Shown here piece after piece: positions 44,164-54,822 of a stretch of DNA of 64,000 bases (position 1 is the stretch's first letter; each line of letters opens with the position of its first letter). A model generated the notes under the pieces. It was not told the DNA's origin, ran no database searches, and saw only the letters and a program-made list of their open reading frames with translations. A program made the position numbers and the translations under genes. Origin of the DNA: Coptis chinensis (lineage: Eukaryota; Streptophyta; Magnoliopsida; Ranunculales; Ranunculaceae); contig CM027378.1 in NCBI GenBank assembly GCA_015680905.1, positions 4,526,001 through 4,590,000 on the forward strand, written 5' to 3'.

Positions 44164-46259
44164 CCACCCCTAAATAACATCTTGCTTGTCCTCAAGCAAG
44201 GATGAGATAAAAAACTAAGATAAAAAATGTGTGATTATTTTATTAATTATATTAATCTCGTTTCGCGGAGTTTGATTGCATTGACCATATGTAACAAGAC
44301 CTTAAACAATTAGGATCGGAATTCCCTAGTGGAGGAGCTTTAAGCCTCATGAGAGTTTTCTAGTGGTACTCACAAACTTCTTCCATCTAGTACAAAGGGT
44401 CTTGTTCTCTTATTTATTCTCAGAAGTCTATACATCTCATTAGCAGGGAATAAGGACAAGCTCCTTTGAACTTAGAATAACATATATGTACAGTAAGTTA
44501 ATCATCTAAAGATAAATGTGCAAAACATGAGCAATGGAATGCAAAAGCAGAGTCATTTCTGAAACTTTGGAGAGCGTCCTTAAGGTAGGTTCTCACAGGG
44601 GTGTGTTGCAATCACAACTCTCTGATAGATTCATTCAAGTTTCATTCTCTTAAATGCAGCAGACATTTATATTTCTCACATACACGAATGACATCCAAAG
44701 GAAACCGAGGTTAATTAATCACAATTTTTCCACTTACTATCACACCATTCTATTCCTAATTGAGCTAGAGGTATTTTATTAGGAGTTACTGGGCTAGGGT
44801 GATGATTTAAAAAGAAAAGGAAGGGAAAAACAAAAATATGATAAGTTGAGAAATTGGGTCTCCAAGATACTTGTAACCAAAGAAGAACCTCATTTTGTTC
44901 TTTGCTTTCAAATTATGATTTATTCTTTTAGCCCTTTGGCTTTGTGACTCCATATGATTTGGAATTTTTGGAGTTCTAACTTTGCTTTTGTTTCTTTTTG
45001 TTTTTGTTTCTGATATCATCTCATTTTTTATTTTGAACAATTGGGAGATTCGATTTTGGACTCCTTTGATTTTTTTGGAGTTTTGGTTTTTGATGGGTCT
45101 TTTTTTTATTCTCTTTCTTTTCTTTTCTTTTCGAAGCAACGAACTGATCTGTTTTTGTACAAGATCTTCTCTTCTCTTTTTTTGATATCCATCTAATTCT
45201 CTACTTATCAGCTGGGTAAGCTTTTTATTGTGTGTTGTAACGGGTCAAGAATTTATGGCGAATAATAAAAAGGCTTTTAGAAAATGGTGAAAGCTCAAAA
45301 GGGGTAACTAGAGGAAAACTATCTTTTTGGGTTTTTAACGTTTATTGGTTATATCGATCCAAAAAGGGCCTAAATTCTCTCCTAGGATATGGCGTGGTGA
45401 TCAAGCAAGTGGACGTATGGTCTTTCTATCCAAACATCATTTGTGTCATCACTCAATAATCATTCAAATGAGGCTTTCAGCTAGATTCTCACAGGATATG
45501 GAACTTAATTGTTCTAACCTTGGTCTCGGAAACTCACTGCTATATACGATCAAATGTTGATGCATGCCATTCATGAAAATATGCAGAAACTATTGTACGC
45601 ATATTAGTCTAAGTTCGAAGAACGAATCCTTACTATATTGCTATAATGAGACTTCTGAACTTTTTATTCATCATAGAAAAGGGAAACAAGACTTTTTAAT
45701 ACTAAACAGAAAAATATTTTTGGACTTTTTTGAAATTTTTTTTAGAAAGGAAGAATTATACTATTATATCTACTATAGAAAATTGTCTAGTTTTTGCAAA
45801 ATGTTACTATACCACCCCCATATAGAAATATGCTTTGTCCTCAAAGTATGAAGAGATAAGGAAAGAGATTACCGTAGAAACATGAGCAAAAACGGTGATA
45901 CACCTGTATTCTGTTCTTCAAGATGAAAATACGCCACCCCCAAATAAGTTTGGGGCGTGGGTTGTTTGATATAGAATGAGAAATACATGGTTTATTGTAC
46001 TAAAGATAATTATTCTACTATGATTTTTTTTTTTTTTTGAATTTTTGTATTTTTGAAAACATATGAACTACATGAAAGAAAAATGGAAAATTTTGGCATG
46101 ATGTATTTGTATTACCTTCTACTCATATACCAAATTCCACAATAAAAAAATAAAACAAGCAGACAATATTAAAATTATACTACCAGTTATAATTATACAT
46201 ACATGCAGAAAGAAAATTAACATCAGACTAAAGATAAAACATAAACTATAAACTATTTC
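44164..46259 (-). other. Element C 3' noncoding region with PPT boxes
   Basis: It aligns by blocks with element B 11700-13650, such as TTGCTTGTCCTCAAGCAA after the LTR, TTGACCATATGTAACAAG, and GATCAAGCAAGTGGACGTAT. PPT-like boxes lie at 44164, 45812 and 45934. No gene is supported. Confidence 0.65.
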
Positions 46260-46397
46260 TACAGATACTAAGGAGCTGCCTAGTCATAATCCGTGCGTGA
46301 GTCATCACGACGTCGAGAAGATCTTTCTCCTTGATGATGTCGGGTCCTAGCGTGTCTATAACTACGCGGGAGCGCATCTCTAATGCTTTGCAGTGTT

Positions 46398-47304
46398 CTA
46401 ATGACACTGTGCTAGAAACGACGCTGCTCCTGTTAGAAAGTCTGCTGCTCCTCTCTGAAGGTCTGTTGTGCCGCTAAAATGACTCCCTGTGTTTTCTTGA
46501 GCTGGTGGATGTGCTGGTGTAGAATCCTCTGGCCTCCTTGGAGAAAGTGAATTCCGTCCACAGCGAAGTAGTCTACTTGCTCGGTAGGGCGTGCTTGCTC
46601 GGCGGCTCTGGCAGCAGGTGGACACTAGAATTTCTGGATGCAGTGGGCATAGATAGGACTTGTGGCAGCATCTTTGACCTCCATTAGAGCATCTGTAGCA
46701 TTGAACCCCTAGTGTTGCATGATCAGCACTGGTAGACGGGTGGTGGACTTCTTGGGTTTGTAAAGTTGCTCCCAAATGAAGGAGACGATGCAGAAGTTGT
46801 TCTTCTGCTCTTGAAGAATCCATAGACTATGGAGCATCGCCTTACCTATATCATAAGGCTTGACTGAGCCTATCAGGTTGAAAGCTATCCATTGAGATAC
46901 TGCCAACTGATTCCTTCGCAGCGAACTCTGAAACGCGCAGTGTGACTTGGGGGTTTTTCACCCCCTCGAGAAGAGTCTCTGCCATCATCACATCGATGGT
47001 CTTGTGGTCTAGGGACTATTCTGTCTGAGCATAGACCTTCAGAGGAATCCCTAGAACCTTACTCACTACCTCCTTAGTGAGCTCAAGCGTGTGACCATCC
47101 TTGACAACCATGATGCGGTCATCCCCCTTCTAAGCATATGGTTATAAAACGAAAGAGTAAGAGAGGGAGAATAACTTGCACCTTCCAACAAAACCAATGG
47201 TTCCCATCCTCTTTTTCTAATCTCAGCCTTGAAGTGCACTTCAAATCAGAATTGAAGAGGTTTTGAAAATTTTGCTCCAGCACAATTTTTAAAACTTGCA
47301 CCAT
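46398..47304 (-). pseudogene. Athila ORF3-type protein, copy C
   Basis: Starts MVQVLKIVLEQNFQN at 47304. Frame changes near 47120 and 46830 and two or more stops break it. Matching boxes with the element A copies: LELTKEVVSKVLGIP (VLQIP in A2), then ILQEQKNNFCIVSF (ILQERKGNFCI in A3), then LYKPKKSTTRLPVLIMQH. It is followed by a decayed hydrophilic C-terminus. A TATA-like box lies 115 bases upstream. This is the fourth member of the family in the window. Confidence 0.55.
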
Positions 47305-47419
47305 TTAGAGTAGGAATTGATGAAATTGGGTTTTCTGGTTGGAATGGGGGTTGAAAATGAAGCAGGCTGTAAAAAAAATTTAGGTGGTGGTGTGTATGGG
47401 TGAGCAGGCTGTCGCATGC

Positions 47420-47426
47420 TTATAAG
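47420..47426 (-). promoter_or_regulatory. TATA-like box upstream of ORF3 C
   Basis: CTTATAAG lies about 115 bases before the start at 47304 and is followed by a leader rich in C and A (ACACACCACCACC). The spacing parallels that of ORF3 copy A2. Confidence 0.3.
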
Positions 47427-47429
47427 GGG

Positions 47430-48575
47430 CAAACGCGTGCGATTAGATGCGGCTAGGGTTAAGGATTTTGGGGAAAATGAAGACGGTCGGGCGGTCGCGT
47501 GGCTTATAAAGGATTTGATGGCACGTGCCTCTTTAGTTGTTTTGAAATTTTGGCCAAAGCCCAAATAAAATCAGGTAATTCCAATCTTGTCCTCAGTGCC
47601 TTGCCAACTTCAAAAGCTGGATCCGCACTTCGCTACTCGTCCGGTCTTGACTCGTGAGGTACCAAAACGATCAGCATTGAAAATTCTACGCAACAGTATA
47701 TGGTACATTCACATGCAATGGTGAATAAAAAACAAATAAGGGAAAGAAATGAAAAGGAACTATAAGGAAATATGTACAAACAAAAGAAGGAAAATTTTAA
47801 TTAATTTTTTTGGGTTTTGAATAAGTTTGACTGAATTTTTTTAAAAAAGGTGGGTCGTTTTAAGTCAGATTCACATGACTTAGAAGTTTTTGAAAACTTG
47901 AGTCAATCCCAACCAGATGGTTGGATTACTCACCTTAGTTGTGCTCAATGAGCAGGTGGCTCCGCACATGAAAACCTTGAAAACTGAATTTTCACTATGA
48001 GGTTAAAGACCGGGGCAAGTTGGCATTTGACAATTCGAGCACCAGCCATCTCTCATAGCTCGTCTTTTACGTGCGTATGAACTCTTACCTAAACCAGGAA
48101 TGATTTTTGGTATATGTGTCAATATCTTTAGCTGCATTTATCTAGGAAGTGCTTGAACACGATCATTGAAACTTATCCATCTAGTTTTGCTAGGTGGAAG
48201 GTTTTTGTTCATAACAGAAGACATTTTTTTTACAGTTTTTGAAAGTTTTTAGAAAGAGAGAGATTGAGAAGGGGAAAGATTTTTAGAAGAAAGGGAATTT
48301 TTTTGAAAATTTTGAACAAGTTTGAGTCTTTTAACGCCAGATTCTCGAGACAATTAGAGAGATGGAGACAAAAGATAGAATTAAACAAAGAATAGTATCA
48401 CTTTGGGTTACTCTATTTATTTAATTCTCGTTTGGAGACGCCTCGTCTTTTGTTTTTTTTTAGGTTTTCTTAAGTAAAAGATATCTTTAACCATATAGAG
48501 ATTTTGACAAGAAGATAAAATTATACATGAATCTGGTATCATTTTGGTTACACCAGGGCATATAATTTTCATTTT
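47430..48575 (-). other. Element C spacer, left of the MULE
   Basis: Noncoding. It holds two copies of the 28-base box (47852-47880 and 48323-48351) and resembles the post-integrase spacer of element A. It resumes after the MULE at 50241. Confidence 0.55.
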
Positions 48576-48584
48576 TATATCCTC
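48576..48584. repeat. Pack-MULE target-site duplication, left copy
   Basis: TATATCCTC, identical to 50232-50240. Nine bases is the Mutator-type duplication length. Confidence 0.9.
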
Positions 48585-50231
48585 AAAAAAATAAACATTT
48601 TGTACCATGAAATTTGTTGTTTTTATTATCAATTTAGGCCAAAAACTTTTTTTTTTTAGCAAATTGGGCCATGTCATTTTTTTTTATTAAGTTAGGCCAC
48701 CATTACCATTCCATTACTTCACATGCTTATGTGGCGTGCTGGATGTATGTGTCCGGCCAAATGCTCATTTGGGACTGTTAAAGTGCACACCTAATAAGCC
48801 AACTATTTTTACTATTTTTTTTTGTTTCTAGAAAAAAGTGACGAAAAAGCCCCGCCCTTTTATTTCTAAAATGCCACCAACTAATGGGCCCATGAACACT
48901 TAAGTTAGTACCACATGTTGTTATCAGAAAGACAGATGACCCACGATCCGACGACTACAATTTAGTCTAATCTGATGGTCCTTGTTCATCTTCTTTATCT
49001 AATAAACAACTACTTACACCACCACCATCCCTAATAACCAACTCATTTGATAACTCATTTGATAATTTAACATCATCACAGTCCTAAAGACTAACCGTCT
49101 CAAGGCTCTTCAATTTCTCAACCGGAGATACGTTTTTCAGATGACCACAGTTTTCCAAACAAAGGGTACAAAGGTTCTCAAGAAAAAGTAATGACTGTGG
49201 AAGGGATACAATACGAGTGTGACTCAAATCTAGATTCGAAAGGTTTTTCATTTCTTTGAAAAAATCATCAGGGAATTCACTAAAATCCTTATTTCCACTT
49301 AGGGACAAGGTTAATAGGTGTGGAGCTTGAATTTGATAGGATGGGTCGTGCCTGAGTTTGTTAGCTATTAAGGACAATCTCCTACATTTACCCAAATCAA
49401 TATTTGGCCAGTGACTCAATCCTATGGCAACTTTCACAATAAACTCCTTGCTATCTTCGTGTGCAATTGATATGGCTGCATCACGAACAAGGTCGTGCAT
49501 CTTTATAAATTGCTCATCTCTTAGTAACAGACACGAAGATACAAGTTCATCAACAATTACATAAAACTTTCTCCTTGCAACCAATATAGTGTCTGCATCT
49601 CCCAGGAGTTTTTTCACCCGCCATATAGCAAAACAATTCTTCCATGTCGATCTTAAAATCTTTCGGAAATAAGCAACAAAATAAAAAACACATTTTGTGC
49701 TCTTCACTTTGCATGTAATTAATTGTAACTCATTTTGATGGAGGAGAAACCAGGCGTCACTGTAAATAAAATATGGTAGCACAGTAAGTAAGAGACATAT
49801 TTTGTTTTTGGGTAACTAGTATTACCCCCCGCCCCCCACTTTTTTTTTTTTTTGGGGGATACCCTAATTGGCTCATCTAGTGGGGGTAACACTAACTAAC
49901 CCTTTGTTTTTTATTGTTTTTTTCATTATGCAAACTTTTCATTTTACTGTTGGCACTAAACTTCTCATATTTGGGAAGGAGATAACATCACATGCAACAA
50001 GAGTGATGTTGATGTCACATAAGCGCCACATCAGATTTTGTTAGTTGTTCATTTGAATACCGACATGTCATCTTCCATTAGCACACATAGGCAAATCTTC
50101 TAATGAAATTGCACTGGTGGCCCAAACTGATACAAAAAAGAAATGTCATGGCCCAATTTGCTAAAAAAAAAAGTTATTGGCCCAAATTGATAAAAACAAT
50201 AAAGTTCATGGTACAAAATGTCCATTTTTTC
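48585..50231. mobile_element. Pack-MULE carrying an NB-LRR fragment
   Basis: 1647 bases with long inverted repeats, about 120 bases or more per side (48585-48710 and 50105-50231). They share ACATTTTGTACCATGAA near the tips and AGCAAATTGGGCCATG further in. The tips read AAAAAAATAAACATTTTG and, reversed from the right, GAAAAAATGGACATTTTG. A perfect 9-bp duplication (TATATCCTC) flanks it. No transposase is inside. Instead it holds a disease-resistance gene fragment (49782-49084, minus). Long TIRs plus a 9-bp duplication define a Mutator-like element, and host cargo makes it a Pack-MULE. Confidence 0.92.
49084..49782 (-). pseudogene. CC-NB-LRR resistance-gene fragment (MULE cargo)
   Basis: One open frame of 232 codons covers the end of the NB-ARC region and the first leucine-rich repeats. 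Visible parts: RRKFYVIVDELVSSCLLLRD, the MHD-type box in KMHDLVRDAAISIAHED, then CRRLSLIAN and LRR units LLTLSLSGNKDFSEFP, LSNLDLSHTRIVSLPQSL and LCTLCLENCGHLKNV. This resembles the RPS2/At4g27190-type CNL class, which senses pathogen effectors in the cytoplasm. The P-loop, kinase-2 and GLPL motifs and most LRRs are absent. CAG before the TGACGCCTGG start (about 49760) looks like a splice acceptor, so the source had an intron here. The frame is still open, so capture is not ancient or the frame was kept by chance. Confidence 0.85.
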
Positions 50232-50240
50232 TATATCCTC
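50232..50240. repeat. Pack-MULE target-site duplication, right copy
   Basis: TATATCCTC, identical to 48576-48584. Confidence 0.9.
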
Positions 50241-50889
50241 TAGTTTTGAAAATTATGAAGAGATATTTTAAGATACTCGTACTCAAAAGCTATGATTCTA
50301 GATGCTAATACATTTTCTAAAAAAAACAAACCATAACAGGAATCTCAGGCAACTTTCGTGTCGATTCTGGGGCAAACCCAATCTAGACAGACAGAGCTTC
50401 AGCTATGCGAGTTGGGGGATTTACTGCGCAAGACATGGAATGTCCTGACCCGTCGAATAGCTCGGTGATATAGGCAACCCTTAGTAAGCAAAACTGATCT
50501 CAAACCGCCCCTAGATTGCGTTGTTCTAGGGGTTGGCCTATGTAAAATCCATTATCCGGTTTTGTTTTTGAAAAATCACATGACTATTGATGTATCGAGA
50601 ATCTTACATTAAAAAATAGAGAAAACAATTGTTTTTGAAAAAGAAATGTAAAATAAAGAAAGGAAAAATTGTATACTCGCTCCACAAGTTCACACGTATT
50701 CAAACGATGAGTAAAAAATGTTTTATAAAGAATATGTGAGATATACATGGACTAAAGCTCCGACACTTACAACCACACACTCCAAGTGGAGTGGTCCGGT
50801 TACCTTATTGATATATTCTTTTTAAAGCAAAAGGTGGAATAGAATGGGGAAGGAATATATCAAGGAAAAGAGGATTTAATCCTCGTAGA
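50241..50889 (-). other. Element C spacer, right of the MULE
   Basis: Noncoding. The blocks CAAACCCAATCTAGACAGAC (50374) and TCTAGGGGTTGGCCTATG (50525) match element A at 6189 and 6358, which lie after integrase there. This shows that pol is missing between here and gag. Confidence 0.6.
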
Positions 50890-52372
50890 TGGGATGATCA
50901 TGAAAGAGCTTTTAGCGCTCTTGCTTCGTTCACATCACTTGTTGATTCAAAGGTTGTGTTTGTTGGTTTAGGGTTTGGAATAGCTTGACCTGGGAACACA
51001 CCTTTTTGGGTTTTATCTTGGGCTAACAAATTAGAGATTGTTGCATGGATGATAGGATTTGGGTTTGTTGTTGCATGAAAGATAGCATTATTTCGGTGGG
51101 CTTATCTGTTTAGACACTAGTTGATGGTATAATGGGAACTAGGTCTCCTTGGTTGTTGATAGATGGGTTTTGGTAGTTCTGGTTAAAATGAGATAGAACT
51201 AATGCTCTATTCTGATTGTTAAAGGTACCTTGTCCTTGTCTAAATGCATTTGGTGGTTTATTGAAACATAGAGGTGGATGGGTTTGTGGATTATTGGTCC
51301 ATGTGAAGTTTGGGTGTTGTCTCCATGGTGCATTTGGTACATTGAAAGCACACACTTCTTCTAGTTGAAGTGATGATAGGTTTGTGATTAAGGGACAAGC
51401 GGCATCTATATGATTTAAGCTTAAACGGAAATTGCATGGTGAGGTATTTATGTTCATGACAGGATGATGATTTTTGTCTTTTGGTTTGGTTGTGAGGGCA
51501 TCTATCTTTCTTGTGAAGGTTAATTTCGATTAAAGTTTTGATATATGGATCTGATTTCACCTAAAAAATACCACTAGCCTTAGATGTACTGGGTTGAGCT
51601 ATTCTGGAATTGTTTATGTCGCCCCAATGGGTACTCTTTTCAGCTTGATTTTCAAGAAAGGTTAAAGCTTCGGTTGCACCTCTATCCAAAAAATTACCAT
51701 TACTCATAATGTCAAAGGTTATTTTGAGTTCATGGAGAAGACCTTGGAAGAAACATTGGACAAGAGTGGATTTTTCTAGTTTATGGTGAGGACATGAATG
51801 GAGTAGGTCAGAGAATCTATCCATGCTTCGGAAAATGTCTCACTCGGACTCTATCTGAAGAACTATATCTGACTTCTTATCTCTTCTGCTTTCTTCGGCG
51901 GTAAGTACTTCTTCATGAAGAAGAACACAACCTTTTCCCATGTATCGAAAGAATCGGGCTTCTGAGAAAGAAGACATGCCTGACTTTTACCAGCTAGAGT
52001 GAAAGGAAACACTCGTAACTTTACTTGATTGTCGGTGACGCCTGGATGGTGGAAAGTATTGCGTAGTTCATGTATCCGGCATAGTTGTTCGTACAGTAAC
52101 TCATGTTTTAACCCATGAAAGATGGGTAGAAGATTGAGCACATTCGGTGGAATGCAAAAATCGCTGGTGAGCGGTGTGAGTCGTATACAAGATGGAGGTT
52201 CATCTTGCAATGGTGTGTAGAAGTTGGAGAGAGGTTCTTCAGCTTGCACTACTTCGTCAGCGATCTTAATAGGTGGAGGACTAGAATTCAGAGATTGTCT
52301 TGGATGACGTGCTCTCCTACATGAGTAAATTTTATTCTCGCTAATACTTGAAGTGCCTGAACCTAGTATCAT
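50890..52372 (-). pseudogene. Element C gag
   Basis: Starts MILGSGTSSISENK at 52372, with capsid-type boxes NLLPIFHGLKHELLYEQLCR and VKLRVFPFTLAGKSQACLLS, then MDRFSDLLHSCPHHKLEKST and FFQGLLHELKITFDIMSNGN (51824-51561), as in the gag of element B. The zinc knuckle is damaged: CNFRLSLNHIDAAC lacks the second Cys found in B. Stops and frameshifts lie near 51860, 51560 and 51110. The C-terminal part fades into spacer at about 50890. Confidence 0.82.
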
Positions 52373-53030
52373 ACACTTTTAGCAAGAAAGCAAAATTATC
52401 CTAACATGATCAAACGATGCAAAGTATGCTCAGACAATCGAAATTCGTTTTTGCAAGTTTGGAGTTTTGAAAACTTTGCTTGGTTTATGATTTACTATGC
52501 CTAATTCAGAGGAACAATTGGGCGCAAGACTAGCATAGTTCTACTACACGGCTCAGAAGAGCAAGTAGTCACTTCACCAAGTGGTGTGCTACCAAGAATC
52601 TCACTCGCGATGAATCTGGGGGAGGGGAGTGAGGAAAGTAGTTGGTCCACCGGAATCTGGTAACTGATTACTCTAAATCCTCGTGGTTATATTTTTGTCC
52701 TTTTCTGGAGAATCAGGACTACTTTAGACTCTAGTTGATTGATTTTAATTTAGTTATTTGGTCTAGGGCTTCAAAAATCAAGCATCGTCTGATGTATGTA
52801 CATTGGGGAATGACTTCCCAATGGTTGTTATGTGGCTCGGGTTCAGCCTTATGTGTGAATGTAAATTGCGGTGTGGAAATTAAATTTCAAACAATCACGT
52901 AAGCATGCTTGAACAAAAAATGTATCCTCTTAAATGGGCTTCGAGGAGGTTTAGAATTTACCTCTCAAGCTGTGCTTACACGTTGTTTGAGGAGAAGGCG
53001 ACGTTGGTTGGCGCATGATCTAAGAATCAT
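52373..53030 (-). other. Element C leader and start of its 5' LTR
   Basis: Untranslated leader of gag. At 53001-53015 the sense strand reads TGCGCCAACCAACGTCGCC, possibly a decayed primer site. The sequence TGATCTAAGAATCAT (53016-53030) could be the edge of the 5' LTR, cut by the CACTA insertion at 53031. This border is weakly supported. Confidence 0.35.
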
Positions 53031-53099
53031 CACTACAAGAAAATGGGCCTTTAGCCACGGATGACCCGGAACATTTGCCACAGCTCCAAGTTATAGAAT

Positions 53100-54822
53100 C
53101 ATTTCCTATGGTTGGTAGCTGTTGGTATACTGTAACTTTGTAGAGTTATTTTGCTATGTACTACTCACCTTAGCGCCTTAAGAGGTAATGAAGACTGGCC
53201 AAGAGTGGCCGACCTTGTCTGGAACTTAGGATATTGGTTCCATCCATATACTATCTTTACTATTTCTCCTCTCCATTTATTAAATAATATTGTACAGATA
53301 ACAAGAAGAAGAAACTAAAAGTTTAAAGTAGGCTTCAACTTTTAAGTGTTAGTGTGTTACAAATGGTGCTCATGTGAGAGTTTAAACCTGATCAATAGTC
53401 TAGTTTCACTTGAAGAATTGGTATGGTTGATCTTTAACATGTGACAATTTTTAATTTTTAATACTCCCTGAAGGTTCTGACAAAGTGTTTGTTGATAGTT
53501 ATGCTTGAGTATTATAAAATATCTAAGGAGGATGTCATTTCCAAAACACAACAAACTATTATTAGAACTTTAAATAGCATTAATTTTCTATCTCAACTTT
53601 AAATAGGATTTTCCATCGCCAAACTATCAACAAGTTAATATTCACCAAACCAAATTATTAGAACGATAAGATTTTTGTTAATGGGTGTGATTGTTTGTCT
53701 GTAACATTATTCAAGTGAAATTGAGCTAGAATAGGGTATTATTTTGAAGTAGAATAGGCTATTTTTTTAGGTTTTTTGGTAGGTGTTTCTGCTACAATTT
53801 CCTTATCGAAGAGATGCTATTATAAAAGATTGTTTTTTCAGTAGTTTTAAAATGGTTTTGTTGTTTTTCATCTCCTAATTGCTCTGTTGCTTCTTTCTCT
53901 TTGGTTTTAACCTATTGTCCTTTAATTTTATTATTTTTCTATTTTTTAAAAATCAATTTTTAATAGTTGTATATGCTTTACAAAACATTATTTGTTGGGT
54001 TTGAGGGGATGAGTTTCATTATGAATTCAATTGGAGGTTTAATTTGTGTGTTTTTGAAATTGGGAGTATCGACAATATTTCTATTGTGTTTGTATTGTCG
54101 TCATTAGTGAATTTGTATGTGCCAGAACACAAATATATTTTGCTTGGTTTGCCACTTACTTTTTTGGTTTGAACTTTGAACTGTATATTCATAATATATA
54201 ATTATTAAAATACAGATTCTTTGTTGCTTTGAAATATATTGCTAAAAACATATTTATTTGTTACGCTTTTTTTAGCTCAAGAAGGTGACGCCTCAGTGCT
54301 CATAGGGTTCTCTTGTAGGTGTTTTACTTACTACGGAGGTGAGTTGCCAAATTGTTAAATGTATTTTGTTATTGGTTGTATGTGTGAATAAAACATCTAT
54401 GTAAAATGGATTTATTTCATTTCAATATAGCTCATTTGGATATGCTCACTTAATATATATTTGTTTTCAATCAATGTGACCTCCCTGGATGGTTGAGTTT
54501 TAGTTTTCTTAGTTTGAGCATATATATTGCACACATATTCCTTTTAAAAAAATGGATTTACATTGATCTTTAATTTGTTTTGTTATTGTCTCCTTTGCTT
54601 TATCATTTACAAATATTTTTCTTTTTCATTACAATTATTGCTTAGGTTTTAAATATAGATTTATGTCCATTAAAATAATTCATGTTTAGAGATTTTGTTA
54701 ATTTGGTTAGACATTTTTGCTTGAGATGAGGGCTTGGGATAGGTGTATTCATGAATGGATCATGCTATTTATCTTGTATATAGTTTGAACTTATGTGATT
54801 CTTGTTTATTTGTAGATACGTC
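53100..54822 (+). other. CACTA-2 leader/promoter region
   Basis: AT-rich, with no coding domain, between the subterminal repeats and the first TNP2 exon. It probably holds the promoter and a 5' intron (an AG border precedes the TNP2 start region at about 54815). Confidence 0.5.

Larger units (their letters stand above)
43400..53030 (-). mobile_element. Athila-type element C, pol-less
   Basis: Minus-strand parts: gag (52372-50890), spacer, one ORF3 (47304-46398), a 3' noncoding region (46259-44164), PPT, and an LTR ending at 44163. The 3' noncoding region aligns with element B and the gag with B's gag. No protease, RT, RNase H or integrase is found: gag runs into spacer that in element A lies after integrase. 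A Pack-MULE (48585-50231) sits in the spacer. The right side is cut by a CACTA element at 53031. The limits of the LTR are uncertain. Confidence 0.75.
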
